Origin: an uncultured Alphaproteobacteria bacterium | Lineage (GTDB): Bacteria > Pseudomonadota > Alphaproteobacteria > HIMB59 | Assembly (NCBI GenBank): GCA_902528805.1 | Contig: CABZUC010000003.1 | Coordinates: 1-48,490, forward strand | Direction of reading: 5' to 3' | DNA: 48,490 bases | The notes under the pieces: generated by a model | Database searches by the model: none | What the model saw: the letters and a program-made list of their open reading frames with translations, nothing else | Told to the model about the DNA's origin: nothing | In this document: piece by piece, positions 1 through 9,168 of the stretch | How the letters are laid out: every line of letters begins with the position of its first letter | Numbering within the stretch: position 1 is the stretch's first letter | Translations under genes and position numbers: made by a program

Positions 1-58
1 TAAATTTCCAATCCATTTTTTAGTCATTAAGGTAACAGAATAAAGGATAAATAAAATA

Positions 59-79
59 TTGTTTCATATTATGGAACGT
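59..79. promoter_or_regulatory. Putative IclR-family operator upstream of mgdA (imperfect)
   Basis: TTGTTTCA-TATTA-TGGAACGT; left half identical to the perfect sites at 8265-8285 and 9087-9109, right half 5/8; ends ~54 bp upstream of the ORF start. Confidence 0.55.
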
Positions 80-133
80 CATTATTGAAGCAATTAATTT
101 ATATATATATTTTCGAATAGGTAAATTTGAATC

Positions 134-1390
134 ATGCAAAAATATTCTGTCTTCAGCTTAGTTAAAAATGCTTTCACTAACCATCAAGACTGGGAAGTTG
201 CTTGGAAAGATCCTGAACCTAAAAAAGAGTATGATGTAATTATCATAGGTGGCGGTGGTCACGGTCTAGCAACAGCATACTATCTCGCTAAAGAGCACGG
301 CATTACTAATGTTGCTATTTTAGAGAAGGGCTGGATAGGTGGAGGTAATGTAGGAAGAAATACTACGATCCTTCGATCGAATTACATGTTTGACTCGAAT
401 GCCCATTTTTATGAATTTGGAATGAAATTATGGGAAACACTTAGTCAAGAACTAAATTATAATGTCATGTATTCACCAAGAGGAATTATTAACCTAGCTC
501 ACTCTGATGCACAAATGAATGCTTATGCAAGAAGAGGTAATTCAATGAGGCTTAATGGTATTGATGCAATTCTACTTGGTAGGGATGAAATTAAACAAAT
601 GATTCCATTTGCAGATTTTTCTGAAACTTGTCGTTTTCCAATACATGGCGGACTAATGCAACCTCGAGGGGGAACAGCAAGACACGACGCTGTTGCTTGG
701 GGTTACGCTAGACAAGCGGACTCAATGGGTGTTGATATAATTCAAAATTGTGAAGTCACAGGTTTTGATGTCAATAAAGGAAAAATTGAAGGTGTTCAAA
801 CATCAAGAGGAAGTATTAAAACAAAAAAAGTTGGGCTATGTGTTGCCGGTAGCACAACTCTTCTGGCAGACATGTTAAATATGAGATTACCAATCGAAGC
901 TCATGTGCTACAAGCTTGTGTCTCTGAACCTGTCAAACCATTACTGCACCAAGTTGTAACTTTTGGAGCAGGACACTTTTATTGTAGTCAGTCTGACAAG
1001 GGTGAAATGGTTATGGGTGGCGACCTAGACGGTTACAATAGTTATGCCCAAAGAGGTAATATGCCTATGATACAACACGTTCTCACAGGTGGATTGGCAG
1101 TATTTCCAAACTTTAGCAGACTGAAAATGCTAAGAACTTGGGGAGGAATTATGGATATGTCCATGGATGGTTCTCCTATAATAGATAAAACGCATATAGA
1201 TGGTGTTTATTTAAATTGTGGCTGGTGCTACGGAGGGTTCAAAGCAACTCCTTCATCAGGATGGGTTTTTGCTCATACAATTGCTCAAGACAAGGTGCAT
1301 GAATTAAATTCCGACTTTAATTTAGAACGTTTTCATACTGGTAAAATTATTGACGAAAAAGGTGTCGGCCCTAAGCCCTGGATAGGTTAA
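134..1390 (+). CDS. mgdA: N-methylglutamate dehydrogenase subunit A / sarcosine oxidase beta (SoxB)-like FAD protein
   Basis: N-terminal dinucleotide fold VIIIGGGGHGLATAYYLA; GGTARHDAVAWGYARQAD motif typical of SoxB; first gene of a soxBDAG-mgsABC order. Confidence 0.85.
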   Translation: MQKYSVFSLVKNAFTNHQDWEVAWKDPEPKKEYDVIIIGGGGHGLATAYYLAKEHGITNVAILEKGWIGGGNVGRNTTILRSNYMFDSNAHFYEFGMKLWETLSQELNYNVMYSPRGIINLAHSDAQMNAYARRGNSMRLNGIDAILLGRDEIKQMIPFADFSETCRFPIHGGLMQPRGGTARHDAVAWGYARQADSMGVDIIQNCEVTGFDVNKGKIEGVQTSRGSIKTKKVGLCVAGSTTLLADMLNMRLPIEAHVLQACVSEPVKPLLHQVVTFGAGHFYCSQSDKGEMVMGGDLDGYNSYAQRGNMPMIQHVLTGGLAVFPNFSRLKMLRTWGGIMDMSMDGSPIIDKTHIDGVYLNCGWCYGGFKATPSSGWVFAHTIAQDKVHELNSDFNLERFHTGKIIDEKGVGPKPWIG

Positions 1391-1393
1391 TTA

Positions 1394-1666
1394 ATGTTAG
1401 AAATAAAGTGCCCTTATTGTGGCAAACGATCTCAAAATGAATTTTCTTATGGTGGAGACGCTACTGTTAAACGTCCTACGCTAGGTGAAGAAATCTCAAC
1501 AGAAGATTGGGACAACTTTGTATATTTTAGAGACAACCCTAGAGGTAAACATACAGAACTATGGCATCATGTTTCTGGGTGTAGACAATGGTTTAAGGCT
1601 TCCAGAGATACTGCTACTCATGAAATTTTTGATACATGTAAAATGAACGAGGCTTTCAATGAGTAA
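1394..1666 (+). CDS. mgdB: N-methylglutamate dehydrogenase subunit B / sarcosine oxidase delta (SoxD)-like
   Basis: 90 aa with CPYCGKRSQNEFSYGGDA and HxxGCRQWF motifs of SoxD; operon position. Confidence 0.85.
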   Translation: MLEIKCPYCGKRSQNEFSYGGDATVKRPTLGEEISTEDWDNFVYFRDNPRGKHTELWHHVSGCRQWFKASRDTATHEIFDTCKMNEAFNE

Positions 1667-4658
1667 TGCTTATAGAACAAAAAATTCAACTGGCTTAATA
1701 AACAAAAATAAAAAAATTAATTTTTCTTTTAACGGCCACACTTATCATGGATACGAGGGTGATACTTTAGCATCTGCATTGATATCTAATGGTATACATT
1801 TGATTGGAAGAAGTTTTAAATATCATCGACCAAGAGGTTTTTTAGGAGTTGGAGTAGAGGAACCAAATGCAATGGTTCAATTACATGAAGGGAATAAGTC
1901 AGAACCCAATATCATTGCAACCGAAGTTGAACTTGTTGAAGGGCTTAAAGCGAAAAGTCAAAATTGTTGGCCTTCAGTACAATTTGATATAGGGGAAGTG
2001 AATAATTTGCTTAATCGTTTTTTCCCAGCAGGTTTTTATTACAAAACATTTATGTGGCCAAAAAGTTTCTGGATGAAAATATATGAACCTTTTATCAGAA
2101 AAGCCGCTGGAATGGGAGTGGCTCCACTACAGCCTGATCCCGATAGATATGAACATAATTACGAACACTGTGATGTTCTTGTTGTTGGTTCTGGCCCCTC
2201 TGGTTTAGCTAGTGCATTAGCAGCTGCAAAAAATGGTGCCAGAGTCATTCTTGCTGAAGATAAAGCTAACTTTGGAGGATCGCTTCTTACCGATGAGGTC
2301 ACAATTGGAAATATGTCTGGTAAAGAGTGGGCTAATGATACCGTTGCTCAATTAAAAAGTTTGCCCAATGTAATTTTGAAAAAAAGATCTCAGGTTTTTG
2401 GATACTATGATCATAATATGACTGTGATGATCGAAAGGGTCAGCGATCACCAAGAAAATCCATCTAAATATACTCCAAGACAAAGATTATATTATATTAG
2501 AGCAGGTGAGGTAATCGTATCAACGGGTTCTATAGAAAGACCAATTTCTTTTGGTAATAATGATAGACCTGGGATTTTGTTAGCATCTGCAGCCAAAGAA
2601 TATATGACAGTTTACGAAACGTTGGTTGGTAAGAAACCAATTATTTTTACGAACAATGACACTGCTTATTCAACTGCCCTAGAATTTTTAAAAAATGACA
2701 TTACCCCTGTAATTTTAGACACTAGAAATAATTCTAACGGTGAGTTGGTCAAGGAAGTTAAACAAAAAGGTGTCAATATTAGATTTAATTCTGGTATTGC
2801 TGATACAAAAGGTCATTTAAAGATTAAATCTGCGGTCATTGGTGAATTAGATAAAGATAAAGAAAACTTTACTAATTTGGAGAATATTGATTGTGATTGC
2901 ATTTGTATGTCTGGTGGTTGGACCCCAACAGTTCATTTATCATCTCAAGCCGGTAATAAATTAAAATTTAATGAAGAAATAGATGCTTTTGTTCCTGACA
3001 AAAAAAGACAAAGAGAAAGCGCAGTGGGAGCAGCTAATGGATCATTTACACTAAATCAATCTTTAGCTGAAGGTTTTCAAGTTGGATTTGATCTATCAAA
3101 TAAGTTTACAGATAATAATATTGAAACCAACACACCAAATTCAAAAGAACCAAAATACGAAAAACATGAAAGATTATGGTGTATGCCTTTACCACAAGGT
3201 AAAAAACCAAAGCGTTTCATTGACTTTCAAAATGATGTTGCAGTGTCCGATGTTGAATTAGCTATCAGAGAGGGCTTCAGATCTATTGAGCACGTAAAAA
3301 GATATACAACTTTGGGAATGGCTGGAGACCAAGGTAAAACCAGTAATCTAAACGGTCTTCAGTATGTCTCAAATATTGAAAAGAAAATTGTCCCTGAGGT
3401 TGGTCATACAACATTTCGACCACCTTATACCCCTGTAACTATTGGAGCAATTGTTGGTAGAGAAGTTGGAAGCCATTATTTACCAACTAGGAAATCTCCA
3501 ATTCATAATTGGCATGAAGAAAATAATGCTGTTTTTGTTGCAGCAGGATTATGGCAAAGACCTAGATATTATCCTAAAGAGTCAGAAAATATGAATGATG
3601 CAGTAAATAGGGAAGCTGCAAATGTTAGAACAAATGTTGGAATATGCGATGTTACAACACTTGGAAAAATAGATATAAAAGGTCCAGACGCTCCTGAGTT
3701 TTTAAACAGAGTTTACACAAATGCTTGGTTAAAATTACCTGTAGGTAAAGCTAGATACGGTGTGATGCTTCGAGAAGATGGTATGGTTTTTGATGATGGT
3801 ACTACTTCAAGGTTATCAGAAAATCATTTTCATATGACGACTACCACAGCACAAGCAGCGAATGTTCTCTCTCACTTAGAATATTATCTTCAAGTCGTGT
3901 GGCCTGAATTAGATGTTAATGTCTTATCAACAACTGAACAGTGGTCTGGTATCGCTGTTGCGGGACCAAAGTCCAGAGAACTTTTATCAAAATTATTTCC
4001 CAATATAGATCTATCTAATGAAGGATTGCCGTTTATGGGATTAGTTGACACCAACATAGATGGTATTTTTGCTAGAATTTATCGAATATCTTTCTCCGGA
4101 GAGTTAGCTTATGAAGTAAACGTTGAGTCTAATTTTGGTCTTCATATGTGGAAGAAGATTATGGATGTGGGTAAATCCTTTAATATAGAGCCTTATGGAA
4201 CTGAAGCACTGTCTACACTTAGAATTGAAATGGGTCACGTTGCTGGTGCTGAGTTAGATGGAAGAGCAGTTCCTTTTGACGTGGGTTTAAATGGAATGGT
4301 AAGTAAGAAAAAAGATTTCATTGGTAAAAGATCTCTATCTAAAGAAGCTTTTACATCAGAAGACAGACAAACTATCGTTGGTTTAGTTCCACTCGATAAA
4401 AGAACTAAAATTCCTGAAGGGTCTCATATCGTTGAGAATGATAAAGTAGCATCTCCTGTACCAAAATTAGGCCATGTATCTTCATCTTGTTGGAGTGTGG
4501 AATATAATAATCCATTTTCAATAGCGATAATTAAAGATGGAAAAAATAAAATAGGAAAAAATCTTTTTGCTGTATCCCCATTAAAAGATATCTCAATTCC
4601 AGTTGAGGTTGTTTCTTCTCATTATGTTGATCCAGATGGAGAAAGAGTTAGATCTTAA
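1659..4658 (+). CDS. mgdC: N-methylglutamate dehydrogenase subunit C / sarcosine oxidase alpha (SoxA)-like, with C-terminal GcvT-like domain
   Basis: GRSFKYHRPRGFLGVGVEEPNAMVQL, VLVVGSGPSGLASALAAA, C-terminal aminomethyltransferase-like region; 999 aa. Confidence 0.85.
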   Translation: MSNAYRTKNSTGLINKNKKINFSFNGHTYHGYEGDTLASALISNGIHLIGRSFKYHRPRGFLGVGVEEPNAMVQLHEGNKSEPNIIATEVELVEGLKAKSQNCWPSVQFDIGEVNNLLNRFFPAGFYYKTFMWPKSFWMKIYEPFIRKAAGMGVAPLQPDPDRYEHNYEHCDVLVVGSGPSGLASALAAAKNGARVILAEDKANFGGSLLTDEVTIGNMSGKEWANDTVAQLKSLPNVILKKRSQVFGYYDHNMTVMIERVSDHQENPSKYTPRQRLYYIRAGEVIVSTGSIERPISFGNNDRPGILLASAAKEYMTVYETLVGKKPIIFTNNDTAYSTALEFLKNDITPVILDTRNNSNGELVKEVKQKGVNIRFNSGIADTKGHLKIKSAVIGELDKDKENFTNLENIDCDCICMSGGWTPTVHLSSQAGNKLKFNEEIDAFVPDKKRQRESAVGAANGSFTLNQSLAEGFQVGFDLSNKFTDNNIETNTPNSKEPKYEKHERLWCMPLPQGKKPKRFIDFQNDVAVSDVELAIREGFRSIEHVKRYTTLGMAGDQGKTSNLNGLQYVSNIEKKIVPEVGHTTFRPPYTPVTIGAIVGREVGSHYLPTRKSPIHNWHEENNAVFVAAGLWQRPRYYPKESENMNDAVNREAANVRTNVGICDVTTLGKIDIKGPDAPEFLNRVYTNAWLKLPVGKARYGVMLREDGMVFDDGTTSRLSENHFHMTTTTAQAANVLSHLEYYLQVVWPELDVNVLSTTEQWSGIAVAGPKSRELLSKLFPNIDLSNEGLPFMGLVDTNIDGIFARIYRISFSGELAYEVNVESNFGLHMWKKIMDVGKSFNIEPYGTEALSTLRIEMGHVAGAELDGRAVPFDVGLNGMVSKKKDFIGKRSLSKEAFTSEDRQTIVGLVPLDKRTKIPEGSHIVENDKVASPVPKLGHVSSSCWSVEYNNPFSIAIIKDGKNKIGKNLFAVSPLKDISIPVEVVSSHYVDPDGERVRS

Positions 4659-4659
4659 T

Positions 4660-5256
4660 ATGCTTGTTATTGAGAATATATCACCACTTCACTTTGATCA
4701 TAAACTAGGTTTTTTTGGAGACTATGAGAATAAAGACAACATTCTTAAGCTCTCTGAGGTAAAAGAATTATCTATTTTTCAAATTGCTAAATTTAAAAAA
4801 AGTAGTGTTGATATAAACGAAGTTAGTTTGAATAATTTAAAATTACCAACTAAAAGTTTGACTGTTATCTCAGATAATATAGCTAGGATATTATGGGTAG
4901 GTCCTGATACATATTTGATTGTATCCAAAGATAAAAACCTCAATAAGGATATTCATAAAATTTTTAATGATGATGATTTTGCTATTACTGACATCTCTCA
5001 CTCTAGAGCAGTCATTGAAATCAGTGGCTCAAAGTCAAAAGAGGTATTAAAAAAAGGCTCACCGTTAAACTTCAACGACGATATGTTTAAACCAAATAAT
5101 TGTGCTAATACAACTTATAATGGAATTAACATTATTATTGATTTCATTAGTGAAAAACCAGACTGTTTTAATCTTTATGCCCTCAGAAGTTTCGGAGGCT
5201 CTTTTTACCATAGTATAACTGACTCATGCTTAGAGTATGGTTATGAAGCCATATAA
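4660..5256 (+). CDS. mgdD: N-methylglutamate dehydrogenase subunit D / sarcosine oxidase gamma (SoxG)-like
   Basis: Operon position after soxA-like gene and size; start moved to the ATG at 4660 (MLVIENISPLHFD) because the track start at 4603 lies inside mgdC. Confidence 0.7.
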   Translation: MLVIENISPLHFDHKLGFFGDYENKDNILKLSEVKELSIFQIAKFKKSSVDINEVSLNNLKLPTKSLTVISDNIARILWVGPDTYLIVSKDKNLNKDIHKIFNDDDFAITDISHSRAVIEISGSKSKEVLKKGSPLNFNDDMFKPNNCANTTYNGINIIIDFISEKPDCFNLYALRSFGGSFYHSITDSCLEYGYEAI

Positions 5257-5261
5257 TAAAG

Positions 5262-6143
5262 ATGTGCGGAATAGTTGGTCTTTACCTAAAGAATAAAAAA
5301 TACAATAAAGATCTTGGAAAATTTTTAACAGAAATGATGAACAATATGTCTACTCGCGGACCTGATAGTGCTGGATTTGCAATCTATTCAACTGAAAGAA
5401 AAAAGAAATATAAATATTCTATTTGCTATAACGAAAATAATATCAAAGAAATAAAAAAAAATCTTAGTAAAGAAATTAAAGATGCAAAAATAAAAATTAT
5501 ATCTGACCATTTTGTCTTAGAGACTTCATTAAAACCTGTAAAAGTTATAAGTATTATCAAGAGTTATGATAATTTAAATTTAGTTGGATATGGAAGTTCA
5601 ATTGAAATATTTAAACAGGTTGGAAATCCAAGAGATGTTGTAAATAATTTTTCTCTTAAAAATTTTTCTGGTACTCATGCAATTGGGCATACAAGAATGG
5701 CAACTGAAAGTGCAATTACAACAGATGGATCACATCCGTACTCAACTGGAGAGGATGAGTGCCTAGTTCATAATGGCTCGCTTTCAAATCATAATAATTT
5801 AAGAAGAACATTAAAAAAAAAGGGAATAGAAATTAAATCTCAAAACGACACAGAAGTAGCTGCTGGTTATATTTCAAATGGTTTATCAAATAAGAAATCT
5901 TTAAAAGATACATTAATTGATGGATTAAAAGATTTAGATGGTTTTTATACTTTTATTTCTGGTACCAAAAATGGTTTAGCAATTGTAAGAGATGAAATTG
6001 CTTGTAAGCCTGCTGTTGTGGCAGAAACAAAGGATTACGTTGCTATAGCGTCAGAGTTTCAAGCAATGGCTCATTTACCTAATGTTAACAAAGCAAAAAT
6101 TTTTGAACCTGAACCTGGTTTAGTATACAGCTGGGGAAAATGA
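5262..6143 (+). CDS. mgsA: Class II glutamine amidotransferase subunit, N-methylglutamate synthase subunit A
   Basis: N-terminal MCGIVG Ntn-type Cys nucleophile, TRGPDSAGFA, GHTRMATES, HNGSLSNH. Confidence 0.82.
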   Translation: MCGIVGLYLKNKKYNKDLGKFLTEMMNNMSTRGPDSAGFAIYSTERKKKYKYSICYNENNIKEIKKNLSKEIKDAKIKIISDHFVLETSLKPVKVISIIKSYDNLNLVGYGSSIEIFKQVGNPRDVVNNFSLKNFSGTHAIGHTRMATESAITTDGSHPYSTGEDECLVHNGSLSNHNNLRRTLKKKGIEIKSQNDTEVAAGYISNGLSNKKSLKDTLIDGLKDLDGFYTFISGTKNGLAIVRDEIACKPAVVAETKDYVAIASEFQAMAHLPNVNKAKIFEPEPGLVYSWGK

Positions 6144-6826
6144 TTAAATTAAATCTTAAAAAAGACTCTTTGAGAAAAGTTAACGGCTTACTTCAAAATC
6201 TTGATCAAAAATCAAATGACCGAAGTTTTAAAATAATCAATCCAGATGGTAACCATGCTATTTGTGCAGGTTTAAAAGAGGAAATGGATGTAACTATCGA
6301 TGGTCATGTTGGTTATTACTGCGCAGGGATGAACATGAAAGCTGATGTAATTGTAAATGGTAATGTAGGAACAGGCGTGGCTGAGAATATGATGTCAGGA
6401 TCTGTTCACGTAAAAGGTAATGCTTCTCAGTCGGCTGGTGCTACTGCTCATGGTGGAACATTAATTGTTGATGGAGATACAAGTTCTCGTTGTGGAATTT
6501 CTATGAAGGGTATCGATATTATTGTAAAAGGATCTGTTGGTCACATGTCTGCGTTTATGGCACAGTCAGGAAACTTAGTAATTTGTGGAGATGCTGGTGA
6601 CGCGTTAGGAGATAGTATTTATGAAGCAAAAATTTTTATCAAAGGAGAACCTAAATCCTTAGGCGCTGATTGTGAAAAAAAAAATATGAATAAAAAAGAT
6701 CAAGACCTACTAAAATCTCTTTTGAAAAAAGCAAGTATCGATGAAAATCAATTAACAAATTTTAAAATGTATGGCTCAGCAAGAAAGCTTTATAATTTTA
6801 ACATAGATAATGTATCGGAGTATTAA
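6140..6826 (+). CDS. mgsB: GXGXG (GltB domain 3)-like subunit, N-methylglutamate synthase subunit B
   Basis: Repeated G-rich beta-helix turns (NGNVGTGVAENMMSGSVHVKGNASQSAG); 4-nt overlap with mgsA. Confidence 0.82.
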   Translation: MIKLNLKKDSLRKVNGLLQNLDQKSNDRSFKIINPDGNHAICAGLKEEMDVTIDGHVGYYCAGMNMKADVIVNGNVGTGVAENMMSGSVHVKGNASQSAGATAHGGTLIVDGDTSSRCGISMKGIDIIVKGSVGHMSAFMAQSGNLVICGDAGDALGDSIYEAKIFIKGEPKSLGADCEKKNMNKKDQDLLKSLLKKASIDENQLTNFKMYGSARKLYNFNIDNVSEY

Positions 6827-8148
6827 TGTCTGAAAAATTTAAAACCGTTCCAAGAAAATCATGGACCTTTGATGATTACACAAACTCAGAAATAAGAAGA
6901 GCAGCAGAAACTGGAATTTATGATATACGAGGAGGTGGTTCAAAAAAAAGACTTCCCCATTTTGACGATTTATTATTTTTAGGAGCGTCTATGTCTAGAT
7001 ACCCACTTGAAGGTTATAGAGAGAAATGTTCAACAAACGTTACTTTAGGGACTAGACATGCCAAAAATCCATTAGAGCTTGATATTCCTATAACGATTGC
7101 AGGTATGAGCTTTGGAGCTTTATCTGGTCCTGCAAAAGAAGCACTGGGTAGAGGCGCTAGTATTTCAGGTACCTCAACTACGACAGGTGATGGGGGGATG
7201 ACCCCAGAAGAAAGAGGACAATCTAAACATTTAGTCTACCAATTACTTCCATCTAGATATGGAATGAATCCAGAAGATTTAAGAAAAGCAGATGCTATAG
7301 AGGTAGTTATTGGACAAGGCGCAAAACCTGGTGGTGGAGGAATGTTACTTGGTCAAAAAATTAGTGATCGGGTTGCTGAAATGCGTACCCTTCCAAAGGG
7401 AATTGATCAAAGATCGGCATGCCGTCACCCAGATTGGACAGGCCCTGATGATTTAGAAATTAAAATTCTCGAGATAAGAGAAATTACTGGTTGGAAAGTT
7501 CCTATTTTTGTTAAACTTGCAGGAGCTAGACCATATTATGATACAGCTCTTGCTGTAAAAGCAGGAGCAGATGTTGTTGTTTTAGACGGAATGCAAGGTG
7601 GAACTGCTGCAACACAAGAGGTTTTCATTGAAAATGTTGGTCAACCCACTTTAGCATGTATTAGGCCTGCTGTTGATGCACTTTTAGATTTAGATATGCA
7701 TAGAAAAGTTCAGCTAATAGTATCAGGTGGCATTAGAAATGGCGCAGATGTTGCAAAGGCTATGGCCCTAGGCGCTGATGCTGTCTCAATTGGTTCATCT
7801 GCTTTAATAGCACTTGGGGATAATGATCCAAAATGGGAGAGCGACTACAAAAAATTAGGTACAACTGCAGGCGCTTATGATGACTGGCACGAAGGAAAAG
7901 ATCCTTCTGGAATTAATACCCAAGATCCTAAATTAATGAAAAGACTAGACCCTGTTAAAGCGGGTAAACGCCTATCAAATTATTTAAAGGTAATGACACT
8001 AGAAGCCCAAACAATTGCAAGAGCTTGTGGTAAAAACAGCTTACATAATTTAGAACCAGAAGACTTGTGTGCTCTTACTGTTGAGGCTGCCGCAATGGCT
8101 AGAGTACCATTAGCAGGTACCGGATGGATCCCGGGATCAAAGTTTTAA
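6826..8148 (+). CDS. mgsC: FMN-binding glutamate synthase-like subunit, N-methylglutamate synthase subunit C
   Basis: GltB FMN domain: MSFGALSGPAKEALGRGA, GQGAKPGGGGMLLGQK, VVLDGMQGGTAATQE, SGGIRNGADVAKAMALGADA; Fe-S ligand region replaced by AYDDWHEGKDPSGINTQDP. Confidence 0.85.
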   Translation: MSEKFKTVPRKSWTFDDYTNSEIRRAAETGIYDIRGGGSKKRLPHFDDLLFLGASMSRYPLEGYREKCSTNVTLGTRHAKNPLELDIPITIAGMSFGALSGPAKEALGRGASISGTSTTTGDGGMTPEERGQSKHLVYQLLPSRYGMNPEDLRKADAIEVVIGQGAKPGGGGMLLGQKISDRVAEMRTLPKGIDQRSACRHPDWTGPDDLEIKILEIREITGWKVPIFVKLAGARPYYDTALAVKAGADVVVLDGMQGGTAATQEVFIENVGQPTLACIRPAVDALLDLDMHRKVQLIVSGGIRNGADVAKAMALGADAVSIGSSALIALGDNDPKWESDYKKLGTTAGAYDDWHEGKDPSGINTQDPKLMKRLDPVKAGKRLSNYLKVMTLEAQTIARACGKNSLHNLEPEDLCALTVEAAAMARVPLAGTGWIPGSKF

Positions 8149-8264
8149 ATTTTTTTTTATTTAAAAAATTTACTACATGCAGATTTTATATAGCTAGCTA
8201 TAGAAAAAATAATTACCGAATAGTCAGAATTGAGTTGTGATGATGCAACTGTAGTGTTAATTTA

Positions 8265-8285
8265 TTGTTTCATAATTTGAAACAA
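8265..8285. promoter_or_regulatory. Putative IclR-family operator, overlapping iclR translation initiation region
   Basis: Perfect inverted repeat TTGTTTCA-TAATT-TGAAACAA immediately before the SD-like AAGGAGG. Confidence 0.7.
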
Positions 8286-8298
8286 GGAGGAACTTTAA

Positions 8299-9069
8299 AT
8301 GGGGCAGGATTTAAAGTACATAAATAAGTCATTAGAAAAATCATTTAAAATTTTAGAGATACTCTCTAAATCAATTTTTCCTCTTAAAGCCTCTAATATT
8401 TCTCGCAAAGCAACTCTTTCAAGAACGACAACTTTTAGATTATTATCTGTTCTCAGTGATCTTGGGTATATTCATAAAAATCTCAGTTCGAACACCTACA
8501 CAATGGGACACAAGGCGTTTCAATTTGGTGAAACTTCTGATTATCTTCAGTCAATTTCAGAGACATCAAAAGAAATTTTAAAAGATATATCAAGTAAAAC
8601 AAATTTGATTACATACTTAGCTATGTTAGAGGGATCTCAAATTGTTCACTCTGATAAAATTTCAAATAATACTGATGATGCAACAATAAGAACTTTTAGA
8701 ATGAGGCTAGACGCACATTGTTGTGCTCTAGGAAAAGTAATGCTTGCATATAGACCTGAAAACGAAATTTCTACAATTTATAGAAGTTATAATTTTTATC
8801 CTCATACCAATAATACAATAATCAATTTAAATGATTTAAGAAAACAACTAACAAAGATTAGAGCCAACGGTTATGCCTTAAATCATGGTGAGGCTTTTGA
8901 AAATTCTTATGGTATTGGAGTAGCAATCTTAGATAAAGATAAAAGATCCTTTGCTGGAATCGCTTTATCTGGAAGTAAAAATATTCTTAATCCAAAAACG
9001 ATGGATAATTACATTAATTTATTGCAAGATGCTTCTATTAAAATTTCTAGATTAATTGTTGATAATTAA
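8299..9069 (+). CDS. IclR-family transcriptional regulator
   Basis: N-terminal HTH (SLEKSFKILEILSKSIFPLKASNISRKATLSRTTTFRLLSVLSDLGYIHK) and C-terminal IclR effector domain (HCCALGKVMLAY; NHGEAFENSYGIGVAILD). Confidence 0.9.
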   Translation: MGQDLKYINKSLEKSFKILEILSKSIFPLKASNISRKATLSRTTTFRLLSVLSDLGYIHKNLSSNTYTMGHKAFQFGETSDYLQSISETSKEILKDISSKTNLITYLAMLEGSQIVHSDKISNNTDDATIRTFRMRLDAHCCALGKVMLAYRPENEISTIYRSYNFYPHTNNTIINLNDLRKQLTKIRANGYALNHGEAFENSYGIGVAILDKDKRSFAGIALSGSKNILNPKTMDNYINLLQDASIKISRLIVDN

Positions 9070-9086
9070 GCCTTTTCTATTGAAAA

Positions 9087-9109
9087 TTTGTTTCATTATT
9101 TGAAACAAA
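9087..9109. promoter_or_regulatory. Putative IclR-family operator upstream of second module
   Basis: Perfect 9-bp inverted repeat TTTGTTTCA-TTATT-TGAAACAAA; ends 59 bp upstream of ATG 9169. Confidence 0.7.
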
Positions 9110-9168
9110 ATGTGTTTTTTTTAATATCCCAATTCAAAATACAATTAATCTTGGAGGATTAAATTAAA

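Noticed and set aside
4603-4659. N-terminal extension of the soxG/mgdD-like ORF
   Set aside because: It lies inside the mgdC reading frame; the ATG at 4660 just after the mgdC stop is the sensible start.
8233-8250. AGTTG-N8-CAACT repeat near iclR
   Set aside because: Short 5-bp arms with an 8-nt spacer are expected by chance in this composition.
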